Shown: positions 54,292 to 62,589 of the stretch, one piece after another
Position numbering within the stretch: position 1 is the stretch's first letter
How the letters are laid out: each line of letters starts with the position of its first letter
From: Fulvivirga marina
GTDB taxonomy: Bacteria > Bacteroidota > Bacteroidia > Cytophagales > Cyclobacteriaceae
NCBI RefSeq assembly: GCF_016775155.1
Contig: NZ_JAEUGD010000031.1
Span: 186,001 to 250,000, forward strand
DNA: 64,000 nucleotides
Reading direction: 5' to 3'
Notes under the pieces: generated by a model
Databases searched by the model: none
What the model saw: only the letters and a program-made list of their open reading frames with translations
Told to the model about the DNA's origin: nothing
Translations under genes and position numbers: made by a program

Positions 54292-54448
54292 TACCAGATT
54301 GATATAGTCATGATCAATTTAGAATAAAAAGAGTTAACCCAATCTGGTAAGCGGCCAGGTTTAATCCTCATCGTCTCCCTGCTCCGATTTATGTCGGAAC
54401 CAGAATTTAAAGACGGGCAGGGTTAAATTTGGCCGCTTTTATTTTTTC
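54292..54448 (+). ncRNA. Candidate structured RNA or large terminator/attenuator after the lipoprotein gene
   Basis: Four inverted repeats lie together. The first is TACCAGATTG / CAATCTGGTA (54292-54301, 54340-54349). The second is a 16-bp stem, AAGCGGCCAGGTTTAA at 54349-54364 with TTAAATTTGGCCGCTT at 54423-54438, paired throughout with two G-T pairs. Inside it are CCCTGC/GCAGGG (54377-54382, 54417-54422) and TCCGA/TCGGA (54383-54387, 54394-54398). CGTCT/AGACG (54372-54376, 54411-54415) crosses the CCCTGC stem, so a pseudoknot is possible. The T-rich TTTATTTTTTC follows. It could end the lipoprotein transcript or be a separate RNA. Confidence 0.55.
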
Positions 54449-54717
54449 AAATCAATGTAGGCAGCTCTCCCTCAACTCGTACCAGCCCCCCAGGCTTTAT
54501 CTTGTCCGGTGGTTTATGCCTTTGCCGGGTTTACAATAAAGCTTTATCAAATCCCCAAAAGGCTTGACCCAATGCCGGGCGTTACAACTAGTATTCCATA
54601 GATAATTCAAATATTGAACCGCATAAATAAAGAAAGTCGAAGGCACTTTTTAATACCATAACATATTGATAATAAAATAATTAAAAATATTTACCTATCA
54701 ATACTGCTTTTAAGTCA
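54449..54717. other. Gene-free region before the TonB receptor
   Basis: Contains a further weak inverted repeat (GCTTTAT at about 54496 and ATAAAGC at about 54536) and an AT-rich stretch from 54600 that probably holds the receptor promoter. No reading frame with coding character. Confidence 0.4.
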
Positions 54718-54751
54718 ACCCCTGGTATCTTTTATGTAAAATGCCAGGGGT
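54718..54751. promoter_or_regulatory. Hairpin in the leader of the TonB-dependent receptor
   Basis: ACCCCTGGTAT pairs with ATGCCAGGGGT (10 of 11, one G-T) with a 12-base AT loop, 52 bases before the receptor start. There is no T-run, so it is not a plain terminator; it may protect the mRNA or mediate regulation. Confidence 0.45.
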
Positions 54752-54802
54752 ATTGGTATTTGACTAGGTTTAATCCCTAAGTCATTAAAAAAACCTACAA
54801 CT

Positions 54803-57262
54803 ATGAAGAAATTAGTGATCATTGCGTTCATAACCTTACAGGCGGTAATCCCGGCTCTGGCGCAACAAGGCGGTATCACAGGAAAAATAACAGATGTCTC
54901 TGGCGACCCTTTGATTGGTGCAAGCATTATTATTGAAAATACTACAACAGGTACTACTACCAATGTAGATGGAACATTTAGCATCAGCAACCTTGCTCCA
55001 CAAACCTACACCCTCCAAATCTCATATATTGGCTATGAGAATTACCAACTACAGGTAGAAGTTGGCAATAGCATTACGAATATTGGTGAAATTGTTTTAA
55101 GTCAGTCACTCCTCATGCTTAGCAACCAAATAGTGATCTCTGGTACCCGAAGAGCGGAGAAAGTTACAGAATCTCCGGCCACGATTGAGCTTATCTCTTC
55201 GAAGCAGATAGAAGAACTACCCTCCTTTAACCCCGGAGAGCTACTGGCAAGAGTAAAGGGTGTTGATTTTGTTCGGTCAGGAGTAGTGGGAACAGGTGTA
55301 AACATTCGCGGATTTAACAGCAACTTCAATGCTAAAAACCTGCAACTCAATGACGGCCGTTATGCCACACTTATAGCTACCGGACTTCCTTTCGGACCGC
55401 TGACAACACAGATCAAAGAAGATATAGAGCGTGTAGAAGTCATACTCGGGCCCAATGCAGCACTTTACGGACCTAATGCACACAACGGACTGGTCCATAC
55501 CATCACCAAAGACCCCAGAACATCAGAAGGTACAACCATTGCTCTGGGAGCGGGAAATCAAAGTATGTTTACTTCAAGGGTCAGGCACGCCCAGGTGATC
55601 AACGATAAGCTTGCTTTCAAAATAACCGGTGAGTACACCCAAGGAGAGGAATTTGACTTTGTAGATTCGGTCTATATCGACAGGTTAGATGCTAACGGAA
55701 ACCCGGGCCCTGATGGCATTAAAGAGGGCTATGAGGAGTTGGAACTTGACAATGACTTCAACTTTTTGAGAGGTGAAGCTGCCCTGTATTATAGCGTAAA
55801 AGAAGACGCTGACCTCATATTTAGCTATAGCGGAAGTAATAGCACTTACCTGGCCCCTACTAATGTAGGTAGAAATCAGATCATCGACTGGAAAGTTAAT
55901 CAGTATCACATTCGGTACACTTCTCCACGATGGTTTGCTCAGGCCTATATGAGCACCAGTAAAACTCAGGACACTTACTCTATAGACGATCGCACCAAAG
56001 CATATTATGCAGGCCTGGATGCAGGCCTTTCAGATGCCGAAGCCAGAGGAGAACAGTCCTATGCCACAGGTGCCAGATTCATAGATGATTCTCAGCGTTA
56101 CAATGCCGAGCTACAGTACAACAATACTTTTGGTGAATTTGAAATTGTAGTGGGTAGCCAGTGGCAACGCGACCTGGCCAACAGTGAAGGCACTTATCTG
56201 CTGGATCAAAATGAAGATGACTACATCCAGGTAGATCAAATCGGCGTTTACGGACAGGTAGAGAAAAAATTTGGAGGAAGATTAAAAACTGTAGTTGCTT
56301 TCCGAGGTGACAACCATGAAATATATGGGTTTAATTTTATACCCAAAGCGGGTATAGTAAGAACGGGCGAGCTGGGTTCATGGCGACTGACTTATGGTCA
56401 GGGTATAGCCGCTCCTACCATCCTCAACATGTACGGAGACCTTTTCAGCGGGCTGATCCTGGGTAATGCAGAAGGTTTTACTCTTGCAGATGGCACCACC
56501 ATAGAGAAGCAAACAGTGGAAAAAGTGCAGACTTTTGAACTGGGCTACAAGGGCCAGCTTACTCCTAAAAAGCTGTTTATTGATGCCAATGTTTACTACA
56601 ACATTTCTGAAGACTTCCTCAGCCCTGTTACCGTGGTTGGAGTGACTACCGAAAGAGGTGGCGTTCCTATCAGCCAGGTACAAAGTGGCTATGGTGTATA
56701 CGGGGGCTTGGTGGCCACTTATGTGAATTTCGGAAAAGTAAATACTTACGGTGCTGATCTTGGCCTGACCTATGCTATAACCGACGAATTAAGCGCTACA
56801 CTCAATTATTCTTATTTCGATTACAGTGTTGATAAAGATGATTTGGCTGCAAACGATTTCAATAAAGATGGTAAAGTAAACAAACTGGATGTTTTGGTAA
56901 ATACCCCAAATAATAAAGCCAGCCTGGGTTTCAACTATAGCTCAGAAAAGTGGTTTGGCACCCTGTTTACCCGTTGGGTGCAGGAGTATGACTACTTCTC
57001 CAGCTTCCAGATTGCCGCAGAAACGCAAGACCTTGTTTACCGCGGTGTGCCTATTAAAGAGAATGCCCGCAGTGCAGATACCTGGAATTATGGCCCGTTG
57101 GGTGGTTTCGTTAATGTAGACCTGGGACTAGGCTACAGGATCAATAAAGTATTTACAGTATCAGGCCAGGTAACTAACCTCTTCGATGCCGAGTTTAGAG
57201 AGTTCACAGCTTCTCCGTTCATTGGCAGATTATATTCCCTTGAAGTAAAAGCCAGCTTCTAA
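54803..57262 (+). CDS. TonB-dependent outer-membrane receptor
   Basis: 819 residues. The signal peptide ends ALAQ. It is followed by a carboxypeptidase-regulatory-like domain ('GITGKITDVSGDPLIGASIIIENTTTGTTTNVDGTF', about 25-95), then the plug ('LLARVKGVDFVRSGVVGTGVNIRGFNSNFNAKNLQL' with 'ERVEVILGPNAALYGPNAHNGLVHTITKDP') and the beta-barrel, closing with 'SPFIGRLYSLEVKASF'. It takes up a siderophore, vitamin or oligomer using energy from TonB. It is not paired with a SusD-like gene, so it probably does not serve polysaccharides of the Sus type. A terminator follows. Confidence 0.95.
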   Translation: MKKLVIIAFITLQAVIPALAQQGGITGKITDVSGDPLIGASIIIENTTTGTTTNVDGTFSISNLAPQTYTLQISYIGYENYQLQVEVGNSITNIGEIVLSQSLLMLSNQIVISGTRRAEKVTESPATIELISSKQIEELPSFNPGELLARVKGVDFVRSGVVGTGVNIRGFNSNFNAKNLQLNDGRYATLIATGLPFGPLTTQIKEDIERVEVILGPNAALYGPNAHNGLVHTITKDPRTSEGTTIALGAGNQSMFTSRVRHAQVINDKLAFKITGEYTQGEEFDFVDSVYIDRLDANGNPGPDGIKEGYEELELDNDFNFLRGEAALYYSVKEDADLIFSYSGSNSTYLAPTNVGRNQIIDWKVNQYHIRYTSPRWFAQAYMSTSKTQDTYSIDDRTKAYYAGLDAGLSDAEARGEQSYATGARFIDDSQRYNAELQYNNTFGEFEIVVGSQWQRDLANSEGTYLLDQNEDDYIQVDQIGVYGQVEKKFGGRLKTVVAFRGDNHEIYGFNFIPKAGIVRTGELGSWRLTYGQGIAAPTILNMYGDLFSGLILGNAEGFTLADGTTIEKQTVEKVQTFELGYKGQLTPKKLFIDANVYYNISEDFLSPVTVVGVTTERGGVPISQVQSGYGVYGGLVATYVNFGKVNTYGADLGLTYAITDELSATLNYSYFDYSVDKDDLAANDFNKDGKVNKLDVLVNTPNNKASLGFNYSSEKWFGTLFTRWVQEYDYFSSFQIAAETQDLVYRGVPIKENARSADTWNYGPLGGFVNVDLGLGYRINKVFTVSGQVTNLFDAEFREFTASPFIGRLYSLEVKASF

Positions 57263-57312
57263 CCAAAAATAAACTCATAATTTGTTGTTGCACTCTGAGT
57301 GACATTGGAGTT

Positions 57313-57340
57313 AAGAGCCCGGGTAATGCCCGGGTTTTTT
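57313..57340 (+). terminator. Rho-independent terminator of the TonB receptor gene
   Basis: CCCGGG (57318-57323) and CCCGGG (57329-57334) pair with a 5-base loop, extended by A-T/G-T pairs and followed by six T residues. Confidence 0.85.
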
Positions 57341-57430
57341 AGCTCTCTCTAATTATAAAAATGCCCTTCCTAATAACTGGAAGTATTAAATCATATAAAC
57401 AGTTGATAAATGAGGTTTTCGGGTCGGCCT

Positions 57431-57579
57431 TGAGCAAAATGCGTTCCGCTGACGGTAGAAGCCGTCAGCGGAGGCCGTAAGAAATTCAAAGAGAGGAACG
57501 GTTAAAAAATCAATACTGTTTGACCGTAGGGAGTTTATTGATTTTCAGTGGAACTCTTTGAATTTTAGCATTTTGCTCA
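57431..57579. repeat. Large palindromic element of nested stems
   Basis: A 149-base folded unit. The outer pair is TGAGCAAAATGC / GCATTTTGCTCA (57431-57442, 57568-57579). An internal perfect hairpin CCGCTGACGG / CCGTCAGCGG lies at 57446-57471. The nested pairs are AAATTCAAAGAG / CTCTTTGAATTT (57482-57493, 57554-57565) and AAAATCAATA / TATTGATTTT (57506-57515, 57536-57545). All stems are perfect. The design resembles dispersed palindromic units (REP/MITE type) or a structured RNA. No coding frame crosses it. Confidence 0.6.
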
Positions 57580-57633
57580 CAGCCCTTGCTCATCCATAGC
57601 AGCTACGCGAAGGCGATGCTTGAATTTTTTGCT

Positions 57634-57659
57634 TACTTTTTGTTTCAAGACAAAAAGTA
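57634..57659. repeat. Hairpin TACTTTTTG/CAAAAAGTA
   Basis: A perfect 9-bp inverted repeat with an 8-base loop beside the larger palindromic element. Hairpins of this type with this loop occur repeatedly between Bacteroidota genes, so it is probably a dispersed repeat. The gene-free stretch runs from 57341 to 57728. Confidence 0.5.
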
Positions 57660-57728
57660 TGAAACTTACCTATGAAAAGTTAGCTATGGCAATTATTTAG
57701 AATACCCTAATTAATTTGAAAACAAGAG

Positions 57729-58280
57729 TCAGTAACTCACACTTTCAACATTCGGGGGTAAATGGTCAATATTATTTTTTTGCCGGTAAATTCTAAAGCC
57801 TATGGAAGGTAGCGTAAAAAGCTCAGTGGTTTGATAATAATAATAAGGTCCGGTTAAACATATTTCGGGACAAAGCACAATCCCTTTTATGGGTACCTCG
57901 TGTCCAAACCGATAGGCCGGTAGGAAAATGGATCGATCTATGGTGTCTGTATAAAAGACATCTTCTTCTACCGCCCTTTGAAAGGCCAGGCCAGAAGCCA
58001 CATACAACCTTTTCTTTTTGCCAAAGTTCCACTGCAAAAGCACAGCAGCCGACAATACTTCAAAGGAATCATCCCCTTTATCGTTATTAAAATAATGGAT
58101 ATAAGGGCTGATTGAGAGATGGTGTTTTAAATGGAATTCTGATCCTAATTGTACGGAAAGACCCGTATAGTACATTTGAGCATCACCTGTAAAATAAAAG
58201 CCGAGGTAGTTGTTCCATTTTGACTGAGCACCAAGCGAGCCGGAAAAAATGATCAGTAAAAAGAAGAAGACTGACTTCAT
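57729..58280 (-). CDS. Secreted beta-barrel-like protein, unknown function
   Basis: 183 residues with signal peptide (SGSLGAQ). The mature part alternates short strands ('NYLGFYFTGDAQMYYTGLSVQLGSEFHLKHHLSISPYIHYF') that look like an outer-membrane barrel of about eight strands. It ends without the usual aromatic residue (VESVSY). No family recognised. Minus strand, followed by the palindromic elements. Confidence 0.68.
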   Translation of the reverse strand: MKSVFFFLLIIFSGSLGAQSKWNNYLGFYFTGDAQMYYTGLSVQLGSEFHLKHHLSISPYIHYFNNDKGDDSFEVLSAAVLLQWNFGKKKRLYVASGLAFQRAVEEDVFYTDTIDRSIFLPAYRFGHEVPIKGIVLCPEICLTGPYYYYQTTELFTLPSIGFRIYRQKNNIDHLPPNVESVSY

Positions 58281-58335
58281 TGTAAAGTATTCAGAGAGCT
58301 TAAAACTATTTAAGGTTAAATTTTATCTACCGGGG

Positions 58336-58779
58336 TTATCCTCTTATTTCTTCTGCGTTTTCATAATCGGCTTCGGTGAAGGTGAATCTGCTTACCGTGT
58401 TAGTATCATCTATCATTTTCAAATCATAATTGTTCTCATACAGAATGTTTCGTTCTGAATATGATCCCACGTAGATCAAAACTCTTTCAGCATCAAATTC
58501 TACAAGAATAGAATCCCCTTCAAAAAAATATTCTGGCGGTAAGAATCCACCCCCTGGCTCCGAAGTCTCAAATTTTTCAAATTCCCACACATCCCCTTTA
58601 TTTAAGAGTTGAATAGTTTTTTGGAGCGTTTGACTCTCCCTGTCAAATGACTTTAAAGTCAACTCATGATCAGAGTCGTTTACGATCATGTATCTCGAGT
58701 ATGTTTTCTTGCCCCAATCACAACAACAGCCATATAGCAGTATTACTGCCATTAGCGAAATAGTTATTTTTTTCATCAT
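58336..58779 (-). CDS. Small lipoprotein (family of three), unknown function
   Basis: 147 residues from the ATG at 58779 (58776 is equally possible). A lipobox at LLYGC is followed by more cysteines (CCDW). Beta-rich mature part; the C-terminal 'RFTFTEADYENAEEIRG' is almost identical to the end of the protein at 59341-59781, showing they are paralogues. Unknown function. It forms a minus-strand series with the two following genes and the putative metalloprotease. Confidence 0.7.
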   Translation of the reverse strand: MMKKITISLMAVILLYGCCCDWGKKTYSRYMIVNDSDHELTLKSFDRESQTLQKTIQLLNKGDVWEFEKFETSEPGGGFLPPEYFFEGDSILVEFDAERVLIYVGSYSERNILYENNYDLKMIDDTNTVSRFTFTEADYENAEEIRG

Positions 58780-58856
58780 TAAATATTTTAATACCGTTAT
58801 TAAATAATTCATCTAGCGAGGCTACCCAAGCCGTCTGATAATGAAAAGCGAAATGG

Positions 58857-59282
58857 CTACTCCAGATCCAATCTATACTCAATAAATGTGTTATTGGCAT
58901 TATCCTTTTCTTCACTAACTTTTATGAAGTTCTCTTCGCAAAGAGCATTAGAAAGCATTTCGCAGTTATCGCTTTGGTCAAAATGATTCAAAATGCTTGA
59001 CCCGGAAAATATCTTCAGTGAATCAAAAGCAAAAGGTTCAACTGATAGCAAACCACTTTGAGAAACTCTTGAAATTTGATAAAGGATTTCAGTCGTGTTA
59101 CTGTCCATAATCACCTCTGACTGTTGTCCTAAGTTTCGAAAGAAGACCATTCTTACACTCTCATTTAGAGTATTCTTAATTGAATATGCTCGAGAAGTAT
59201 ACGGATCGCAATCATTACAATAAGTATTACAGGAACCTAGTAGGATTAGAAATGCACAAAACATTAATTCAATTTTTTTCAT
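58857..59282 (-). CDS. Small lipoprotein, unknown function
   Basis: 141 residues from the ATG at 59282, which starts the signal 'MKKIELMFCAFLILLGSC'; the lipobox is LLGSC. The layout is like its neighbours (TxRAYSIKNTLNESVRMVFF near the N-terminus, compare TYSLENGTLHEIKMDFY in the next gene). It lacks the shared C-terminal tail: the end reads IEYRLDLE. Unknown function. Confidence 0.68.
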   Translation of the reverse strand: MKKIELMFCAFLILLGSCNTYCNDCDPYTSRAYSIKNTLNESVRMVFFRNLGQQSEVIMDSNTTEILYQISRVSQSGLLSVEPFAFDSLKIFSGSSILNHFDQSDNCEMLSNALCEENFIKVSEEKDNANNTFIEYRLDLE

Positions 59283-59340
59283 AACTATCAGAAGTATAAG
59301 CCCTCTACGCATCACTTTGCAGAGGACTTATCGCTTAAAT

Positions 59341-59781
59341 TTAACCTCCTATTTCCTCTGCATTTTCGTAATCAGCCTCTTTGAAGGTGAATCGATATAG
59401 TTCGTTGGTGATTACTTCGTAAGCATCATTTAATAAAATATTTCTACTTGAAGGTTGAATATTTATCCTGTTTTCTAAGCTTATGTTTGTGTATGTAATA
59501 ATCTTACTACTGTCGAAGATCACAATTACTGAATCTGCACCTAATGCTCCTTTAGCAGCAATGCCTTTACCAGTATCATTATCTGAATACCCTTCAAAAA
59601 TTACCCCTTTCCCTATTATATGTCGTGTTTGCTGAAATATTCCATAGCTATAGAAATCCATTTTGATTTCATGGAGAGTGCCGTTTTCGAGACTGTAAGT
59701 TCTATTTACACGATCCTCAGTCTCACAGTTTTGTAGAAAACACAAAACCATACAAATACCTATTATTTTCATTGTTCTCAT
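59341..59781 (-). CDS. Small lipoprotein (family of three), unknown function
   Basis: 146 residues; the ATG at 59772 three codons on is also possible. The signal ends near LQNC. Mature part 'RTYSLENGTLHEIKMDFYSYG', with the same C-terminal 'RFTFKEADYENAEEIGG' as the protein at 58336-58779. It starts five bases after the stop of the putative metalloprotease gene, so the two are co-transcribed. Unknown function; perhaps an inhibitor or partner of that protein (inference). Confidence 0.7.
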   Translation of the reverse strand: MRTMKIIGICMVLCFLQNCETEDRVNRTYSLENGTLHEIKMDFYSYGIFQQTRHIIGKGVIFEGYSDNDTGKGIAAKGALGADSVIVIFDSSKIITYTNISLENRINIQPSSRNILLNDAYEVITNELYRFTFKEADYENAEEIGG

Positions 59782-59786
59782 TTTAG

Positions 59787-61457
59787 TTAGTACCAGTTTG
59801 TAAATAACTCGTTAAGAAATTGCTCCGTTTTATTGTTATGTAGGTTTCTGATATTGCTTTGCCATTCGATCCATGATCTTGCTCCCTTCAAACCTCGTTC
59901 AAGTTGCAAAATGGTGTATCCGGAAACTCTATCATTTGGAAAAGCAATATTACCATTGTGGTTTCGTGAAAATCGCTGGTTTTCACTATCAATCATGTCA
60001 ACAACAATAGATGTATAGACTCTATCTTCATTGATCTCAAGTTCTTGATAGTTCCCACCATCTGTTGTTTCAGTACCATACTCATACCCTACAACTCCCA
60101 AAAGATTTCTATATCTTTCTTGGGCAAACTGCCACTCTACCCCACTTGCCCAGCTTTCGATCACCGCCTCACTACTTTCTATCTTAGCTCCATAGGCCCC
60201 TAGCACCAACAGTTTAAATGCACCTCTGTCCATATCCCAGTGAGCAGCATGAGCCAGTTCATGAGCTGTCGTTGCATAAACTCTATCTGACCTTCTATTC
60301 CATCTTCTTACATAGATGGAAGGAAGAGCACCTCCGGTTCTTGCATACATAGCTGCATGGCTGTCCTTCTCAGTTTGTCTCTGCTTAATGTCCGCGGCTA
60401 TTTTCACCTGGGGCTTTAAATCACTATTCCTGGGAGGGCTGGAAAGTCCAAACCTGTTTCCATAGTAATAATCTCTGGCAGCCTGAAATATCAAAGCGTA
60501 ATACTGATGTCTGTCGGAAACCACAGTACTTCCTGCACTTCCAAAATCCTTATTCCAGTTTCCTCGCCGCTTAGGGCCGTTATAGGTGGCTTGGCCAAAA
60601 GTGCCTGTTCTGATACTAAAATGGTATTTCTCCCACCTTAAACTATAATTTGCAGATCGCCTGAACCTTCCGGGAGCTGAATAAAACCCATTATTATTCG
60701 TCCAGCCAACATGGGTGGTAAACCACCGCCTGGCCCTAACTTCCGCCCCAACAACAGGAACAAACCTTCCTACTACACCATCCCATACCCTTATTCTACC
60801 CGCAGGCCTCCATTTGCTCTTTTTTGCATAGACATTATCCATCACCTCTTCTTCCAGATTGCCTGTAATACGAAGAGCTTCATCTACCAGCGTTTCCACC
60901 CATTCGGCTGAGGCAAACCTGCCATGGCTCTCATCCGCTTCGTCACTATCTTCATCGGGAATGTATAGCTCGGCCAGCAATTCATACTTGACTCCGTCAG
61001 GGAGCTTTTTGTCTGCCTCCACGGCGCAGTATTGATAGGTAGGCTGGTCAACCGGTACTTCGGGGTCATGGTAGAAATCTCCGGGCTGGTCGATTTCATA
61101 ATCCAGCGGATAGGAGTAAAGGATGAGGGTAGAATCCTTTTGCAGGATAGACAACTCATCTTCTGTCTTTGGCTTAAACCGTATGTAAAGGTGGGTGGTT
61201 GTTATCTCCACATCTTCACTGTTAATTCTTCCGTCCGGACTTGAAGCCTTTAGGTTTTCCAGAGCTTTCCTCATGTTTTCGATCGCGTAAGGGTTTTCCA
61301 GCTTTTTGCCGAGCCGGGTCATCCCTGCCATATCTGACGCTGTCAGATAATTTGGTTGTTCTTCCTGAGGCTTAATTGCCTCATCTTTTTGGCAAGACCA
61401 TGTAATTCCCAAAATTACAGCCCCGACCATCATGGACCGCAGTCTTCTGATTGTCAT
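59787..61457 (-). CDS. Putative exported zinc metalloprotease-like lipoprotein
   Basis: 556 residues. The N-terminal signal ends in ITWSC (lipobox, Cys22). Residues about 215-265 ('GRIRVWDGVVGRFVPVVGAEVRARRW') look like a carboxypeptidase-regulatory-type beta-sandwich. The zinc motif 'TTAHELAHAAHWDM' (HELAH, His399-His403) is present, and a downstream Glu is found in 'KIESSEAVIESWASGVEWQFAQE', which could complete a gluzincin site. The family is not one I can name. First gene of the series with three small lipoproteins. Confidence 0.75.
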   Translation of the reverse strand: MTIRRLRSMMVGAVILGITWSCQKDEAIKPQEEQPNYLTASDMAGMTRLGKKLENPYAIENMRKALENLKASSPDGRINSEDVEITTTHLYIRFKPKTEDELSILQKDSTLILYSYPLDYEIDQPGDFYHDPEVPVDQPTYQYCAVEADKKLPDGVKYELLAELYIPDEDSDEADESHGRFASAEWVETLVDEALRITGNLEEEVMDNVYAKKSKWRPAGRIRVWDGVVGRFVPVVGAEVRARRWFTTHVGWTNNNGFYSAPGRFRRSANYSLRWEKYHFSIRTGTFGQATYNGPKRRGNWNKDFGSAGSTVVSDRHQYYALIFQAARDYYYGNRFGLSSPPRNSDLKPQVKIAADIKQRQTEKDSHAAMYARTGGALPSIYVRRWNRRSDRVYATTAHELAHAAHWDMDRGAFKLLVLGAYGAKIESSEAVIESWASGVEWQFAQERYRNLLGVVGYEYGTETTDGGNYQELEINEDRVYTSIVVDMIDSENQRFSRNHNGNIAFPNDRVSGYTILQLERGLKGARSWIEWQSNIRNLHNNKTEQFLNELFTNWY

Positions 61458-62216
61458 CTGTTCTTAAATTATTCATAGTGAATATGGGGTTTTAGTGTTT
61501 TCACCAAAGGCCCGCTTCTAAGAAACATGGGGGATTTTCAAAGAAAAACACGGGTATGTCCGCACCAAAAATGGTCACGAAAAACAAACCTAACGGATAC
61601 CGCCAGCCCTTGATTTTCTTAGGACTGCCCGCTCAATAAAATGCCTTTTTGATCTTGTTTAATTACTCTCTTAATTCCTTATGGGGATCCGGAATTAGTT
61701 CAATGCTTCCTTCCTGAAACATTGTTTTTGGCCGTTGCCATTGCGGCCTTTACCACTATTAGACAGGCACAAAGTACAATCTCCTCCGCTATCTTGCAAG
61801 TGTTCTTTCCCACCGACACAAATCACCTTCCGAAAAGAAATCCTTATTCAATACTTAACATAACTGTAATTCAGCAGTTTGAGTCTGAGCAGGATTATGG
61901 TAAAAAAAATTAAAAAATTTTCGCAAGGCGTACAATCTATATGACTGTTTATCAATAGAGTGCAAATGATATGCAGTATTCTCTAACTGATGCAGGTAAA
62001 GTACAGTATTTGTTGAGCAGTGTGAGTTGAAAACGGTGAACTGCAAATGAAGCGATCAGCCTATAAGGTTCTGTACCAATAATTAGGGGACTGCTTCCTC
62101 GTTCCTCGTCGCAGTGACGATAATAGACAACGCTAATTTGTGTTTCTTCAAGATCAGAGATTTGACCATTTACAGCCCCCGAATGACCTAAAATAAGATA
62201 AGGTGTTCACCCAGAC
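61458..62216. other. Long gene-free region with REP-like sequence
   Basis: About 760 bases between the metalloprotease-like gene and the second XRE locus. A frame of 63 codons from a TTG at 61722 exists but gives no domain and no ribosome-binding site. The only distinct structure is the REP-like sequence at 62086-62118. Confidence 0.5.
62086..62118. repeat. REP-like sequence
   Basis: Reads, on the minus strand, GTCACTGCGACGAGG followed by AACGAGGAAGCAGTCCCC. This is the wording of the widely dispersed 'GTCACTGCGAGGAACGAAGC..' intergenic repeats found in many genomes. A partial inverted repeat (GACTGCTTCC / GGAACGAGG..GCAGTC) is contained. Confidence 0.5.
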
Positions 62217-62258
62217 TATGCTGGATCAGTAGCGGATGCTATGACCAGGTGGGGATAC
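62217..62258. repeat. Palindromic repeat, copy C (degenerate)
   Basis: TATGCTGGATCAGTAGCGGA-TGCTATGACCAGGTGGGGA aligns with copy B (TATGCTGGGTCCGTAGCGGA-CGCTACCAGGGGGA) in most positions. It lies immediately outside the small divergent gene, so copies C and B flank the XRE/small-gene unit in direct orientation. Confidence 0.6.
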
Positions 62259-62261
62259 CTT

Positions 62262-62414
62262 TTAACTATCCAGTTGGTTTAATCTGGAAATTACCTGAAC
62301 TAAGAGCTCATTTTGAAGCTTCATTAAACTCAGCAAATTGTGCGTAGCATTCAGGTTCTCAAGCTGTAGTGAAAGAAGTTGATTTATCTCCTCCTGAGAG
62401 TATTTTCTATCCAT
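62262..62414 (-). CDS. Small leucine-rich protein divergent from the second XRE gene
   Basis: 50 residues, starting MDRKYSQEEINQLLSLQLEN and ending QVISRLNQLDS. Highly helical, leucine- and glutamine-rich, compatible with a short coiled coil. It is divergent from the XRE regulator at 62588 with 173 AT-rich bases between, the same arrangement as the XRE/frameshifted-gene pair at 7449-8121. The ATG at 62414 is preceded by an A-rich stretch and no strong Shine-Dalgarno, which is usual in Bacteroidota. Unknown function. Confidence 0.55.
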   Translation of the reverse strand: MDRKYSQEEINQLLSLQLENLNATHNLLSLMKLQNELLVQVISRLNQLDS

Positions 62415-62486
62415 TTCAAAAAAATTTAATTAATTATTAAATGCAAATTAAATAGTCATTACATCTTAATGCATAATATATATTAT

Positions 62487-62589
62487 GTAATACGATGCAA
62501 ATATAGCTTAATTCTATGAATTATATACGACATTGAAATGAACTAAATTTGACTGTATCGCTATTAAAATATAGTAATACGATTCAAAT
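62487..62589. promoter_or_regulatory. Direct repeats (possible operator) upstream of the second XRE gene
   Basis: GTAATACGATGCAAAT at 62487-62502 and GTAATACGATTCAAAT at 62574-62589 differ at one base and lie in the same orientation. A weaker relative (TATACGACATTGAAAT) lies at 62524-62539. They are in the divergent region, the second overlapping the XRE start codon, so they are likely targets of the XRE protein. Confidence 0.6.

Noticed and set aside
54349-54438. SRP RNA, tmRNA, RNase P or 6S RNA
   Set aside because: Sequence hallmarks (GGAA tetraloop region of SRP, tmRNA tag, RNase P core) are missing, so it was left as an unassigned structure.
61722-61913. Frame of 63 codons in the long gene-free stretch
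   Set aside because: Starts at a TTG with no ribosome-binding site, ends in a poly-lysine-like A run and has no recognisable domain.
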